Notes: generated by a model not told the origin, from the letters alone. A DNA stretch of 59,360 nucleotides from Lentzea albidocapillata (GCF_000719115.1 NZ_JOEA01000035.1:1-59360), one strand, 5' to 3'; numbered from the stretch's first letter, positions 1-9,723 are shown. Numbers and translations: made by a program.

Positions 1-147
1 TGGCCCACGAAGGCCAAGGCACACAAGGCAATCTTCGAATACATCGAGGGCTGGTACAACACCCGCCGCAGGCACTCCAGCCTCGCCTACCTCAGCCCCG
101 CCACCTACGAAGCTAACCGACATCAGCCAGTCGATCAGGTAGCGTGA
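1..147 (+). CDS. IS3-family transposase, C-terminal end (5' cut by window)
   Basis: The reading frame opens at base 1 without a start and ends in TGA at 145-147, giving 48 residues. The stretch IFEYIEGWYNTRRRHSSLAY followed by LSPATYEAN is the signature C-terminus of IS3-group OrfB integrase-type (rve) transposases, which carry out cut-and-paste or copy-paste transposition with a DDE active site. The DDE residues would lie upstream of the window except possibly the last Glu. The element's right end follows directly. Whether the full transposase is intact cannot be seen. Confidence 0.9.
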   Translation, partial: WPTKAKAHKAIFEYIEGWYNTRRRHSSLAYLSPATYEANRHQPVDQVA

Positions 148-163
148 TCACACCTCATCAACC

Positions 164-190
164 CCTGTCCGTCAAAACGGGGCAACCCCA
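164..190. repeat. Probable right terminal end of the IS3 element
   Basis: Twenty bases after the transposase stop lies TGTCCGTCAAAACGGGGCAA, a TG-starting sequence typical of the terminal inverted repeat of IS3-group elements. The partner repeat lies outside the window, so the call rests on position and sequence style only. Confidence 0.4.
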
Positions 191-462
191 CCCTTCCGAT
201 GGGGCAGGTCAAGATGTCACCTACTCGTGCAGCAGACCCGTTCTTGTGCCGCAGCACGAGAAGCTGCGTGTCCTTCTCCGCCTCACTGCGGAGCAGCGCC
301 GACGCGGCGGACAGCAACTTCCAAGTCACCTTGTGCAACAGGGACACGATCATGATCACCCGAACATGCTCTCAGTTAGAAGAACTCCACTGCTCCCCAG
401 CGGCGATGACCTTTTCGAGCGGCACGGGAGATGAAGAGGCGGTGTGGTGCTATGGGTTGTGA
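191..462. other. Gene-free stretch after the IS3 end
   Basis: No reading frame here has a convincing start, a ribosome site or a recognisable protein signature; the open frames on both strands are mutually overlapping shadows. It separates the IS3 tail from the convergent HTH gene. Confidence 0.5.
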
Positions 463-933
463 TCAGTCTCGGTCGGTCGTCTCGGGATCACCTGCGCGCA
501 GTCGGCGGAACGGCAGCAACGCGTTCTCGCTTGCGCCGTACTTCTCGCGGTAGTCGCGCATCATGCTGGCCCAGCGTGCTTGGTTGAGCTGAGAGATTCG
601 CCGGGTTCTGTTCCAGCGCTCGTGGGTGGCGAACCTGTCGTGAGCAGCTTGCCGGCTGACGCCCAGGGCCTCGGCCACCTCGGCCCACGTGACGCCGTGG
701 CTGCGTGCGAGTTCGATCTCCAGCGCTAGTAGTCGCTCTGCCGCGGCGGAGAGCTCGGCGACCCGGAAGATCCAGTCGGCGAAGTCCGACTCCGCCGTGA
801 GCTTGGACCTCGTTCTGCGGCTGATGCTGCTGGCTGCAACACGATGCCTCGCCGCAAGGTCCGTAAAGGCCTTGCCGAGCACCGCAAGGGACTCCGCGTG
901 CGCACGGAGAGTGTTTCGGTACTGCCTTCCCAT
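463..933 (-). CDS. Small helix-turn-helix protein
   Basis: A 156-residue protein. A longer in-frame ATG exists at 1386, but the upstream extension is low-complexity, Pro/Arg-rich and antiparallel to the neighbouring gene, so the ATG at 933 (MGRQYRN) is preferred. Residues 81-101 (GVTWAEVAEALGVSRQAAHD) form a clear helix-turn-helix of the type found in many small actinobacterial proteins annotated as AsnC/sigma-70-like DNA binders. The preceding 60 residues are helical (LSAAAERLLALEIELARSHG) and could dimerise. No ligand domain is present. It may be a small transcription regulator; its target is unknown. Confidence 0.7.
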   Translation of the reverse strand: MGRQYRNTLRAHAESLAVLGKAFTDLAARHRVAASSISRRTRSKLTAESDFADWIFRVAELSAAAERLLALEIELARSHGVTWAEVAEALGVSRQAAHDRFATHERWNRTRRISQLNQARWASMMRDYREKYGASENALLPFRRLRAGDPETTDRD

Positions 934-1195
934 TCGGCTGATCCTGCCATTGGCGTCAAGTTTTCCTTGACAAGTTTGTTGATCGAGAACGCCGCTCCAG
1001 GACGTGCGGCGAAGTCCGCTTTCGCAGGTTCTGAGCAGCGCAAACGCGATAATTGCTGCACGCGTGACCCGACGTTGCGGAACTGCCCTTGAAGCAGAGG
1101 GCTGGACGAGGTGCGGTTCGTTGCCGCCGGGACATCGCCAGGGCGAAGGTCGTTGGCGACGCCGAGTTGGCGGATCGAACGAAGGAGGACCTGGC

Positions 1196-1411
1196 ATGGT
1201 GGGCTCGCCCGTGATCACGTGGCTGTTGGGAGGGTATGCGGTGTTCGTCGCCTCGATGGCCGGTACGGCGTGCTTCGTGGCGCTCTTCGGAGATGACAGG
1301 ACTCGTCGGGACTCGGGGTTCAAGGTCCTCAAACTGGTGTGGATCTCCGTCGCTGGCGCCGGAGGTGTCATGATGCTCGCACTCAAACTCGGGGGACTTG
1401 GTCTCGTTTGA
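1196..1411 (+). CDS. Small membrane protein, two predicted TM helices
   Basis: The start is fixed by a strong ribosome site (GAAGGAGGA, 1181-1189) seven bases before ATG 1196; longer in-frame extensions lack one. The 71-residue product has a hydrophobic helix near residues 6-28 (VITWLLGGYAVFVASMAGTA), a charged loop (GDDRTRRDSG) and a second helix near residues 46-68 (VLKLVWISVAGAGGVMMLAL). No family is recognised. It is divergent from the HTH gene at 463-933, with about 260 bp between them. Confidence 0.65.
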   Translation: MVGSPVITWLLGGYAVFVASMAGTACFVALFGDDRTRRDSGFKVLKLVWISVAGAGGVMMLALKLGGLGLV

Positions 1412-1544
1412 ACCCAGAGAATCCATAAAGGACTCTTGCTTGAGTCCCTTGTGGATCGGCTAGGATTTCCTGGACCTTACGCACCGCACGGTAATCGGCT
1501 GGCGTTCACGGTGGCACGGACATGGCGATGAACTGTGCGCCTGT

Positions 1545-1976
1545 CTCGCCGTGCCGGACACCGGGCGGAAATCCACCACGTCGCCCGCGTGCAGGGTTCG
1601 GGGTGCGCCTCTGGCGGTCGGGAGAAGTGTGCACGACGTGGGGGATTCCCTCGCGCCGACAGTCCTGCCGGCGCGAGCAGCGGGACGAGGTCGTCACCGA
1701 GGAGCTGTAGGCCCCGATCGCGACGGTGCAGCCGTTCACCACCGAGTAGGAGGCGGTGGCCAAGGCGTTCCCTGGACGCTGGTCGCCAGCAGGTGGACTA
1801 CGGGCCACAGTCGTGCGCGCATCGGCTCACCAAGGCGTTGGCCGCGGGCTGCGTCTGGCAACACCCACATGTACTTCTTCGCCCTGGAGATGCCACACGG
1901 TAGCTTCAAGTCCTCGGGCTACGGCAAGGACCGGTCTCCCTTCGCGGCGGACGAGTACCCCGCGTCCAGTTCGTGA
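1545..1976 (+). pseudogene. Aldehyde dehydrogenase (aminobutyraldehyde/betaine type), decayed C-terminal part
   Basis: Pieces of an ALDH C-terminus are readable across all three forward frames: LAPTVLPARA (usually YPPTVL), then DEVVTEEL-stop-APIATVQPFTTE-stop-EAVAKA (usually DEIVQEEVFGPVVTVQRF), then LAAGCVW, then THMYFFALEMPHGSFKSSGY followed by GKD, the hallmark GGxKxSGxGxD end of the family. Two in-frame stops (1708-1710, 1756 region) and at least two frameshifts separate them. Upstream catalytic regions (Glu and Cys motifs) are missing. The matches are by eye against the known family pattern. It is a dead fragment, presumably left by rearrangement near the IS elements. Confidence 0.75.
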
Positions 1977-2033
1977 TGCACCACTTAAGCGGCCTCGCAA
2001 CGGGGTGAGCTCCGGGTTCACCAGGTCGCGACC

Positions 2034-2257
2034 TCAACGACCCAGGACCTTGCGGATCTTCTCGCGAGTGCGCAGAGAAACCTGGCGGTCCTCGGCCAGG
2101 TCCCGCAGAGCCCGTTTCCGGTGCTCCTTGTCGATCTCCAGTGCCTTAATTCCCGCCGCGAGGAGACGTCCTCGTGGTCCTTATCGTCAACTACGTGGCG
2201 CAATGCCACGAGCGCCTGGTCATCGGGAAGCATGCAGGTCGCCCTGATGTGGGCCAC
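2034..2257 (-). pseudogene. Possible decayed helical protein, unrecognised
   Basis: Two reverse frames join into a plausible helical sequence: LVALRHVVDDKDHEDVSSR from one frame, then IKALEIDKEHRKRALRDLAE with DRQVSLRTREKIRKVLGR-stop from the next. The charge pattern and codon use look like real actinobacterial protein, but one frameshift is required and no family is recognised. It abuts repeat copy A. Confidence 0.3.
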
Positions 2258-2274
2258 AAGCCGCCATGCGGGCG

Positions 2275-2404
2275 AAGGAGTCGATCACTGGGGAACAACT
2301 GACGAACGGCAACCGCACTTGATTTACAGCAAGTGCGCCGAACTGCGCTCAACATGCCAGTTTATGCAGGTCAACGGCCTGTGAACCCTGATCTGGGGGT
2401 CAAG
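2275..2404 (+). repeat. tRNA-Pro-linked repeat, copy A (truncated)
   Basis: This is the first of four direct copies (others at about 17.4, 35.9 and 42.5 kb). It starts AAGGAGTCGATCACTGGG, contains the inverted repeat CGCACTTGA...CAAGTGCG (2314-2338), then AACTGCG, a CCAG-TTTATG-CAGG segment and CCTGTGAACCC, and reaches the tRNA-Pro anticodon-loop sequence CTGGGGGTCAAG at 2393-2404. It stops there: the T-arm and acceptor portion present in the other copies is absent. Interpreted as an attachment-site scar. Confidence 0.75.
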
Positions 2405-2409
2405 TGTGC

Positions 2410-2524
2410 TCAAGTGCGCTGAACTTCTTTCAAAGCTCGTCGTAGTCGTTGTTCGGCTGCGGCCACGTCGACTTTCGAACGGCTCGCCAGGAGCGAGGCA
2501 ATACACACGCTCAGGTCACCTTTA
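2410..2524 (-). pseudogene. C-terminal stub of an unrecognised small protein, cut by IS5
   Basis: Reading right to left, GDLSVCIASLLASRSKVDVA runs into AAAEQRLRRALKEVQRT and a stop at 2410. The frame enters directly from the IS5 end at 2525, so the gene was probably interrupted by that insertion. No start codon remains and the family is unknown. The stop lies right against repeat copy A. Confidence 0.35.
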
Positions 2525-3345
2525 GAGCTGTTCCTAACTCAATGAAGGGCTGTGGAGCCAGCACCAGCAGATGATGCCGCAGGCCAGGCTGAGGAAGGCT
2601 TCGTGGATGTCGTTGCGGATCTTCCAGTGGATGCGCAGGCGGCGGAGCCAGTTCAGCAGGGCGAAGATCTGCTCGATCACCTCAGCAGCAAACGCCCCAG
2701 GTCGAAACAGTGTTCGCTGCCGCGGCGGGTGTGATGCGCTTGCCACGCCCGCGGGTGCGGTACTTGTCGTGGTCGTAGCCGTGCGGCGACGTACAGCGTG
2801 TGGGGCCGACCTGGTCGGCGGCGTTCGTTGCGCGTCGGCGGGATTCGGTCGATCAGCGGCATCAGCTGGGTGACGTCGTTGTGGTTCTAGCCGGTGAGCG
2901 ACGCGGCGAGCGGGATGCTGCGTCCTTCGGTGATCAGGCGCGTTCGAGCCTGTTCTGGTGCGGGGACCGGGCTCGCACGGTTTGGCCCGCCCTTAAGGGC
3001 GCGGACGTGCGAGCCGTTGGTCACCTCCCGTGGCCAGTCCAGCGCGTCTGCGGCGTTGAGTCCGGCGAGCAGGTTCTCGTGCAGCTGCTGCCAGATACCG
3101 GCCTGGTGCGAGTCTTGCAACCGCCGCTTCGCGGTCATGCTGGAGCCGAAACCGAGTTCCTGGGACAGGAACTCCTGCGGGATTCCGGTGAAGAGCACGA
3201 AATAGGATGCCGCGCAACACCGTGCGATCGTTCAGCTGCTTATATCCCAGATGCTCGGCACGACGCGTGAACTCGGGGAGCAGCGGGTTCGATCCGCGCT
3301 CACAACTTGTCGGACACGATCCTGGGAAGCTGCTCACCCCTTCTG
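2525..3345 (-). mobile_element. IS5-family (IS427-like) element with dead transposase
   Basis: The left end GAGCTGTTCCTAACT (2525-2539) is typical of IS427-group IS5 elements. On the reverse strand the transposase can be followed through several frames: LGYKQLNDRTVLRGILF, GIPQEFLSQELGFGSSMT, NGSHVRALKGGP, LITEGRSIPLAASLTG, IPPTRNERRRPGRPHTLY, and finally LRIHWKIRNDIHEAFLSLAC with ICW near 2560. At least four frameshifts and a stop in the N-terminal region break it. The right terminal repeat was not found. It is a non-functional copy. Confidence 0.85.
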
Positions 3346-3394
3346 CGCGCCAAAGTAAACGTATGGAAGATCAACAGTATGCCAAGATCATTCT

Positions 3395-3880
3395 TTAGGA
3401 GTTTTTGGTTTTGTTGGAGCTTCTCAGATCCTCGATGATCTGCTGCACGGCTTCCTTGATCTCGTCGTTCGCTGGCACCTCGTACACGTACACCCGCACA
3501 TTCCAGCGCCCGGCAACGGCGTGCACTGATAGTCCCACGTCTCCGGGCTGCCCGGCTTCACACGACTTGGTCTCGGAGTCCAGCACCCCGCTGGTGCAGA
3601 GCATCGGCGTGAGCCGCTCCGACTCCTCTTGACTCGCGTAAGCGCCGAGCCCCAGGCTGAGAATCTTCTTCCCGGTCGAGACGAAGACTTGGCAGCTGTC
3701 AGCCTCCTCGGAGTTCACTTGCGAGACCTCGAAGCCCTTCGTGATGACCGCCAGCGGTTCGGGTTTCAGCAGGCCGGGGCAGCCCGACTCGACCTTGTCG
3801 GCCAGGCCGGCCGGTACGTCGGTGCCGCACGCGGTCACGAGCGCGAGTGCTGCCAGCACACCTGCGAACCTGAGTCTCAC
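3395..3880 (-). CDS. Putative secreted lipoprotein (DUF3558-like)
   Basis: A GTG start at 3880 preceded by a GGGGGA ribosome site is chosen because it places a signal sequence at the N-terminus: VRLRFAGVLAALALVTACG, with the lipobox LVTAC. Cleavage would leave a lipid-anchored protein of about 145 residues. The body (CPGLLKPEPLAVITKGF, then paired cysteines at ADSCQVF, MLCTSG, KSCEAG) resembles the DUF3558 group of actinobacterial lipoproteins in layout, which have no established function. The gene stands alone between IS debris. The family name is a weak guess; the lipoprotein call is firm. Confidence 0.75.
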   Translation of the reverse strand: MRLRFAGVLAALALVTACGTDVPAGLADKVESGCPGLLKPEPLAVITKGFEVSQVNSEEADSCQVFVSTGKKILSLGLGAYASQEESERLTPMLCTSGVLDSETKSCEAGQPGDVGLSVHAVAGRWNVRVYVYEVPANDEIKEAVQQIIEDLRSSNKTKNS

Positions 3881-4370
3881 TTGTTCCCCCACTTCCGGCG
3901 CCTCATTGTGCGGCGCGGCGTGACATGGTCGCACGCCATGCCGGGCGGGCCTGTCTCTGGCAGGACGGCGGTCATTCGACGCGTCACCCTCAGCCGTGGC
4001 AGCGCGGGGAGGTCCGCCCGCGCTGCAGCCTTAAGACGCCGATACTGGACTCCCGTCGCGAGCGCGACTAGCACTTCTGGGGGCTTGAGCTCGAGCCGAC
4101 CCCGCTGGACCGGGTGTGCGTGCCAACCACTCAAATCAGCCAGCTTTGAGTACTCGCGTAGGTGGACGCATAGCTGCTGGACTCAACATCGAAGCCTCTG
4201 GTGTGAAGCGCGCGGCCTCTCTCGCCTATTGGCAACTGTTGGTTCGTGCACGACACAGTTCAGGCTCGAACTGGGATCGCAGAGTGATGCGATCAGCACG
4301 GGTCGAGTGAGCCTGCTGAACTATCACGGATTTGAGACCAGCTTCGGTTTCCAGGCAGCGCTGGTCGGCG
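3881..4370. other. Gene-free stretch
   Basis: No coding frame with a start, ribosome site and recognisable sequence was found on either strand. Long open frames here follow the GC skew of codon position and do not continue into known motifs. It ends at an IS3 remnant. Confidence 0.45.
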
Positions 4371-4375
4371 TGGAG

Positions 4376-4515
4376 CGTGTTGCGAGCAGTACTCGGCTCG
4401 TACTCCGCTGGGGACAGGTAGTCCCGACGCGAGTGCAGGCGGGCGGGCGTTGTACCAGTCTGCTCATGCTATGAGAGCGAACTCGACCTCGGCGAAGTTC
4501 TTGACGGACCGTGCC
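4376..4515 (-). pseudogene. IS3-family transposase remnant
   Basis: On the reverse strand KNFAEVEFALIA-stop-ADWYNAR is followed after a one-base shift by LHSRRDYLSPAEYE. This is the C-terminal signature of IS3-group OrfB (usually IAYVDWYNxRRLHSxLGYLxPAEYE). One stop and one frameshift make it dead. It is a different copy from the one at bases 1-147, on the opposite strand. Confidence 0.75.
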
Positions 4516-4684
4516 GGTGGAGGGCACGTGCACTGTCGTGGTCTTCTACCTCGGGTAGCGCCCTGTGCTCGCTCTCACCCGTTCGGCCTCATTGTCATTT
4601 GCTATCTGAGCAGGCAGACTGCCGTTCGGCTGGGTGGGGTTCGCGTGTTGTCGGGGGACATGCGCGGATAGCGGGGGGCTTTAC

Positions 4685-7600
4685 TTGACACGCGTCGGGG
4701 TGGCGCAGGGCTTTGTCCTGCGCGTGTTCTTGTCGTTCGCGGTTGTGGTTGCGGTGTTGGTGGTGCCCGCGCGGGGTAGTGCGGCTGAGCCTGAGTGCGT
4801 GGACGTCCAGCCGACGGAGCCGGCGGCTGTGGAGATGGCGTCGCGTTGTGGTCGCCGTGTGGAGATTCTCGCGTCGCGGTCGGAGTCGGAGCAGACGTTC
4901 GCGAAGCCTGGTGGTGGGTACACGACTGAGCAGTCGGTGGAGCCGCGGTGGGCGCGTAAGGACGACGGTTCGTGGGCGCGGGTCGACACCGAGTTGCGTC
5001 TGACGGGCGCGGTGGTGAGACCTGTGGCGGCTGTGCTGCCTGTGGAGTTCTCGGCTGGGGGGACGGGGCCGGCGGCGTTGTTGCGTGATGGTGATCGTGA
5101 GTTGTCGATCACGTGGCCGCTCGGGCCGTTGCCGAAGCCGGTGCTGTCTGGTTCGTCGGCGACCTACGCCGAAGTGTTGCCCGGAGTGGACTTGAAGCTC
5201 ACTGCTTCGCCGAAGGGTTTTTCGGAGACCTTGGTGGTGAAGAACAGGGAGGCCGCGGACAACGAGAACCTGGCGAAGGTCACGTTCGGGTTCGCGGCGA
5301 GCGGTGTCACCACGCATGCGGCTGGTGGTGGGCTGGAGGCGAAGGACGCGTCGGGTCGCGTCGTGTTCGCTTCGCCGACGCCGATGATGTGGGACTCGAG
5401 CGGCCAGGGAGTACCTGGGGTCTCGGCGAAGGCGGTGTTCGACGAGCCGCGCCGGACGGCGGCGATGCCGGTCAGTGTGGCGAATGGTGAGATCTCGGTT
5501 GTTCCGGACGCCGCGATGCTCAAGCACACGGCTACCCGGTACCCGGTGATGATCGATCCTTCGTGGACCGGTCATGTGCGGGGCAATGAGTGGACGCTGG
5601 TGTCCAGCAAGGAGCCGGGCGACGCGTTCTGGCAGGGGCGCAACAACCGGGGCGAGGACTACCTGTTCAACTCCGGCGTCATTGGCTCCGCTGGGACAGG
5701 TCTGACCTGTGACAGCGTCTCGCAGACCGGTACGTGCCTGAGCCCTACGTACAACGTCCGCTCGTACTTCCGCATGGATCTCAGTGCCGTCAAGGGCAAG
5801 GACATCACCGGCGCGTCGTTCCGCATCGAGCAGAAGTGGTCGTTCACCTGCAGCCCCAACTCCGACGCGACGGTGCGCGTGACGAACTGGTTCGACGGCA
5901 CCACCACCTGGAACAATCAGCCGGGCTGGTTGTGGGGTGATCCGTGGGCCTCGACGAAGCCCGCCAACCGCAAGCACGGCGCGGAGCACGGCTGCGCGGG
6001 GCCAGGAGACGTCGAGTTCCCTCTCACCGGCGCGGTGGCCCACGGCGCGAGCCAGAACTGGGACTGGGTCAATGTCGTGCTGCACGTCGATGAGGGCACC
6101 GTCAAGTCCTGGAAGCGCTTCAACCCTGGGTCCGCGGTGCTGGCCATCGACTACAACTCCATCCCGAACACGCCGGACCCGGTCACCGTGGACGGCAAGG
6201 CGTGCGCGACCGGCGCCGACCGTCCTGCCGTGCCGACCGCGACGCCGACGATTCGCGGCCGGGTGAGTGACCCCGACGGCTCGGACACGATGAAAGCCCG
6301 CTTTGAGTGGCGGCGCATCCGCCCGAACGGCACGCACGGCCCGATCACGAGCCTCGAAAGTACGCCGTGGGGGAACGGCACGACCGCCGAGCAGACGATT
6401 CCCAAGTCGGACAGCACTTTGACCACGGGTGTGGTCGAGGGGACGGACACTCTGGTCGGCACCGGTGACTGGGACAACGACGGCAAGCCGGACCTGATCT
6501 ACCGCGACCTCGACGGCTACCTCTACATGATGCCGACCGTCGAGACGCCCGCCGGCTGGCGATCCGGCGACCGCGTACAGATCGGTCTCGGCTGGGGCGG
6601 CTACACGATCGCGGGCCTCGCCGACTGGGACAAGGACGGCAAGACCGACATCGTCGCCCGCGAGGACGCCACCGGCAGACTCCTGCTGTACCCCGGCGAG
6701 GGCAAGCGCGGCCCGTCGGCCATCCCGCCCGTGTCGATCGGCGATGGCTGGGGTGGCTACACCTTCGCGGGTGTCGCCGACTACGACCGCGACGGCAAGC
6801 AGGACGTGATCGCCAGGGATTCCGGGAACGTCCTCTGGCTGTACCCCGGTGACGGCAACCGCGCGCAGCCCACCGCGGAACGGGTGTCGCTGGGCGCCGG
6901 CTGGAACGGCTTCACCTACTACGGCGTCGTCGACCGCACCGGCGACGGTGCGCCCGACATCATCGCCGAGGTGTCCGACAACCTGTGGCTGTACAAGGGT
7001 CTCGGCGCGCGGACGCCTCAGGCCGGTGACTACGTGCGCTGGCAAATCGGTACAGGCTGGCAGGGTGCCTCGGCAAGGACGATCGCGGACTACAACGGCG
7101 ATGGCGCACCCGACGTCGTCGCCAAGGTGAGGTGGTCGGACAGCTGGTACCTCTACCCCGGTGTCATCGGCACTACCCTCGGCGGTGACCCGTGGGTCAT
7201 CGCGGCCCGCGGCATCACCACCGGCAACTACGCCTACCGCATGACGGCATCTGATGGCCGGTTGTGGGGACCCGCATCGGGCTGGTGCGAGTTTACCGTC
7301 GACACCACCGCTCCCGACGCGCCGTCGTTCAGCTCCTCGGTCTACAAGACGTCTGGGTGCCCGGCCGAGGGCTGCGGCTCACTCGGCGTCGCAGACACCT
7401 TCACCTTCTCCAGCGCCTCGGCCGACGTCGTGAAATACCGCTGGGGCTTCCACGACCAGCCCGCGACAGAAATCGCCGCTGGCACTACAGCACGCTGGAC
7501 GCCTCCGTCGGCAGGCCCGAAGATCTTGGTCGTCGATGCCATCGACAAGGCAGGCAACTCGACCCGCAGGAAGTTCCAGTTCACGGTCGCGGGCCCTAAA

Positions 7601-9688
7601 CCGCACAAGGCGGAGTGGTTCGCTGGCGACGACCCGTCCCTCGACGGTACCGGGAACGGCCATGACCTGACGCTGACCGGGCTCGATCCTTCTCGTGTGG
7701 GCCGCACGGTGGGTGGGCAGATGTCCGTCGGGTTCAACGGCACCACTGCAGCCGGTGCTACGACCGCCAAGGTCCTCGACACGAGCAAGGGCTTCTCCGT
7801 TTCGGCTTGGGTCCGCCTGAGTAATGACACGGCGAGCCGCACAGTGGTGAGCCAGCAGGGTTCCGCGACCTCGGCGTTCCGGCTCGGCTACGACTCGGGG
7901 GCCCGAAAGTGGACCTTTTCCCTGGCGGAGAACGACACGACGAGCGCCGCGCAAAAGACAGCTGTCTCCGACGCCCCGGCTGTGCAGGGCGTGTGGACGC
8001 ACCTGACCGGCACCTACGACGACCTCAGCCGGGAGGTCCGCTTGTACGTCAATGGGGCTTTGCAACGCCAGATTGCGCTGCTGGGTTCGGCTGCGGGTTT
8101 CAACGCCGGTGGTCAGGTGTGGATCGGTAAGGCACTGCGCAACTCCGTGGCAGTGGAGCCGTGGCAGGGAGAGTTGGCCAAGGTACGTGCGTGGACTCGC
8201 ACGATCACTCCGCAAGAGTCGCTGGAACTGGGTGACGCCAAGCTGAACGGCAGTGATGTGGGCTGGTGGCAGTTCAACGACGGAAGCGGTGACACCGCGG
8301 TCGACTCCTCGCCGTACGGCCGTGACCTGACGCTGAACCTCGCGGGCGGAGCTAAGTGGGGACCGGCCGGTCCGAGTGACCCAGACGGCGCCAGCCTGGA
8401 GCTCAACGGCGCCAGCAGCTTCGCGAGCACCAACGACGCCGTGTTGAACACCGACCAGTCGTTCTCGGTCGACGTGTGGGCCAGAGTCAACGGAACTGGA
8501 ACACCCCGCACGGTTCTCGTGCAACACGGTCCATCCACTGTGGATCCTTTCGCGCTGAAGTACGACGGTGCGCAGTGGAGCGCCGAAATGCCGAACTCAC
8601 CGACGAACCCGACGACCTGGTGGAGGGCCAAGGCCGACGCCAGCGCCGGCACGTGGACTCACCTCGTGGTCGTTTACGACGCCAGCGCTCGGACGCTCAA
8701 GCTCAGCGCCGGCGTCCAGGGCGCTCCGGTCGCGCTGAAGAGCACCGTTGCCGGGGTGGTCGGCTGGAACTCGACGGGTGTGTTGTCGGTCGGCCGCGGC
8801 AGTGCGGGCGAGTACTTCAACGGCAACATCGACGATCTGCGGGTGTGGCAGGGCGCGCTCGCCGCCGCGCCTCTCGAATCGACGACTCGGAAGGGCTCGT
8901 CGATCTCCGGCGACCGCAACGACGAGATCATCTCGGTGCAGAGCGACGGGTTCGTCAACGCGCATCTCAACGTCAACGGTGAGTACCCGAGCAGCGCACA
9001 GCACATCGGCTCGGGCTGGTCAAAGGACCGCACCTGGTTCGCTGACATCGACGGCGATGGCAAGTCCGAGATCATCGGTGTCGAGTCGGACGGCCGGATC
9101 AAGGCGTTCAAGAACGTCAACGGCATGAACGGATTCCCTTACGTCGACCAGTACTTCATCGGCACGGCGCCCGGTGACACGAAGCGGATCAAGTTCGCCG
9201 ACATCGACGGCGACGGCAGGGACGACCGAATCTCGCTCGACGACGACGGCCGGGTGCGCGTGTACCGCAACCTGTTCGGCATGAACGAGGTCGGCCAGTC
9301 CACGGCGTTCTCGACCACACCGGTGATCGTGAAGGTCACAGGCGCCGCGCCGGAAGCCATCCGGTTCGCCGACATCGACGGTGACGGCCGAGCCGAGTTC
9401 ATCACGGTGAACCCGGACGAACGCACGACCGTGTGGGCGCACCGCAACCTCGGCGGCCTCGGTTACGGCACCTACGACACGCCGCAGGAAATCGGTTCCG
9501 GCTGGACACCTGACCGGACGTTCTTCGCCGACATCACCGGCGACGGCAAGGCGGAGATCATCGCGGTCCGACCGGACAGCTCCGTCTGGTCGTACACCAA
9601 CCACAACGGCCTGACCTCCTTCCCCTACGCCGACCCCAACAGGGTCGGCCTGGGCTGGACCGATCCGTCCCGCGTCTTCTTCAGCTAG
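4685..9688 (+). CDS. Secreted LamG / FG-GAP repeat protein, partner of the RHS toxin
   Basis: About 1,667 residues. The frame is open upstream; the TTG at 4685 is preferred because a GGGGGG ribosome site precedes it and a signal peptide (VFLSFAVVVAVLVVPARGSA) follows. Visible in order: an N-terminal beta region; a DNRLRE-like domain around 356-488; five FG-GAP/VCBS-type repeats around 592-818 (DWDNDGKPDLIYRD, DWDKDGKTDIVARE, DYDRDGKQDVIARD); two LamG/concanavalin-like domains around 985-1190 and 1228-1398 (VWTHLTGTYDD, TWTHLVVVYDA); and four more FG-GAP repeats to the end (FADIDGDGKSEIIGVESDG). The Asp/Asn/Gly clusters are typical calcium sites. It has no catalytic domain. It lies 35 bp before the RHS gene, with which it probably forms an operon; a structural or surface-binding partner is inferred. 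Confidence 0.85.
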   Translation: MTRVGVAQGFVLRVFLSFAVVVAVLVVPARGSAAEPECVDVQPTEPAAVEMASRCGRRVEILASRSESEQTFAKPGGGYTTEQSVEPRWARKDDGSWARVDTELRLTGAVVRPVAAVLPVEFSAGGTGPAALLRDGDRELSITWPLGPLPKPVLSGSSATYAEVLPGVDLKLTASPKGFSETLVVKNREAADNENLAKVTFGFAASGVTTHAAGGGLEAKDASGRVVFASPTPMMWDSSGQGVPGVSAKAVFDEPRRTAAMPVSVANGEISVVPDAAMLKHTATRYPVMIDPSWTGHVRGNEWTLVSSKEPGDAFWQGRNNRGEDYLFNSGVIGSAGTGLTCDSVSQTGTCLSPTYNVRSYFRMDLSAVKGKDITGASFRIEQKWSFTCSPNSDATVRVTNWFDGTTTWNNQPGWLWGDPWASTKPANRKHGAEHGCAGPGDVEFPLTGAVAHGASQNWDWVNVVLHVDEGTVKSWKRFNPGSAVLAIDYNSIPNTPDPVTVDGKACATGADRPAVPTATPTIRGRVSDPDGSDTMKARFEWRRIRPNGTHGPITSLESTPWGNGTTAEQTIPKSDSTLTTGVVEGTDTLVGTGDWDNDGKPDLIYRDLDGYLYMMPTVETPAGWRSGDRVQIGLGWGGYTIAGLADWDKDGKTDIVAREDATGRLLLYPGEGKRGPSAIPPVSIGDGWGGYTFAGVADYDRDGKQDVIARDSGNVLWLYPGDGNRAQPTAERVSLGAGWNGFTYYGVVDRTGDGAPDIIAEVSDNLWLYKGLGARTPQAGDYVRWQIGTGWQGASARTIADYNGDGAPDVVAKVRWSDSWYLYPGVIGTTLGGDPWVIAARGITTGNYAYRMTASDGRLWGPASGWCEFTVDTTAPDAPSFSSSVYKTSGCPAEGCGSLGVADTFTFSSASADVVKYRWGFHDQPATEIAAGTTARWTPPSAGPKILVVDAIDKAGNSTRRKFQFTVAGPKPHKAEWFAGDDPSLDGTGNGHDLTLTGLDPSRVGRTVGGQMSVGFNGTTAAGATTAKVLDTSKGFSVSAWVRLSNDTASRTVVSQQGSATSAFRLGYDSGARKWTFSLAENDTTSAAQKTAVSDAPAVQGVWTHLTGTYDDLSREVRLYVNGALQRQIALLGSAAGFNAGGQVWIGKALRNSVAVEPWQGELAKVRAWTRTITPQESLELGDAKLNGSDVGWWQFNDGSGDTAVDSSPYGRDLTLNLAGGAKWGPAGPSDPDGASLELNGASSFASTNDAVLNTDQSFSVDVWARVNGTGTPRTVLVQHGPSTVDPFALKYDGAQWSAEMPNSPTNPTTWWRAKADASAGTWTHLVVVYDASARTLKLSAGVQGAPVALKSTVAGVVGWNSTGVLSVGRGSAGEYFNGNIDDLRVWQGALAAAPLESTTRKGSSISGDRNDEIISVQSDGFVNAHLNVNGEYPSSAQHIGSGWSKDRTWFADIDGDGKSEIIGVESDGRIKAFKNVNGMNGFPYVDQYFIGTAPGDTKRIKFADIDGDGRDDRISLDDDGRVRVYRNLFGMNEVGQSTAFSTTPVIVKVTGAAPEAIRFADIDGDGRAEFITVNPDERTTVWAHRNLGGLGYGTYDTPQEIGSGWTPDRTFFADITGDGKAEIIAVRPDSSVWSYTNHNGLTSFPYADPNRVGLGWTDPSRVFFS

Positions 9689-9723
9689 TCCGCGGTCTTC
9701 CACCTCACCTCTGGAGTTGTGTC

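Noticed and set aside
4595..7045. 816-residue reverse frame rich in Arg, Val and Gly
   Set aside because: It is antisense to the LamG/FG-GAP gene, has no known motif, and its composition follows the third-position GC of the true gene.
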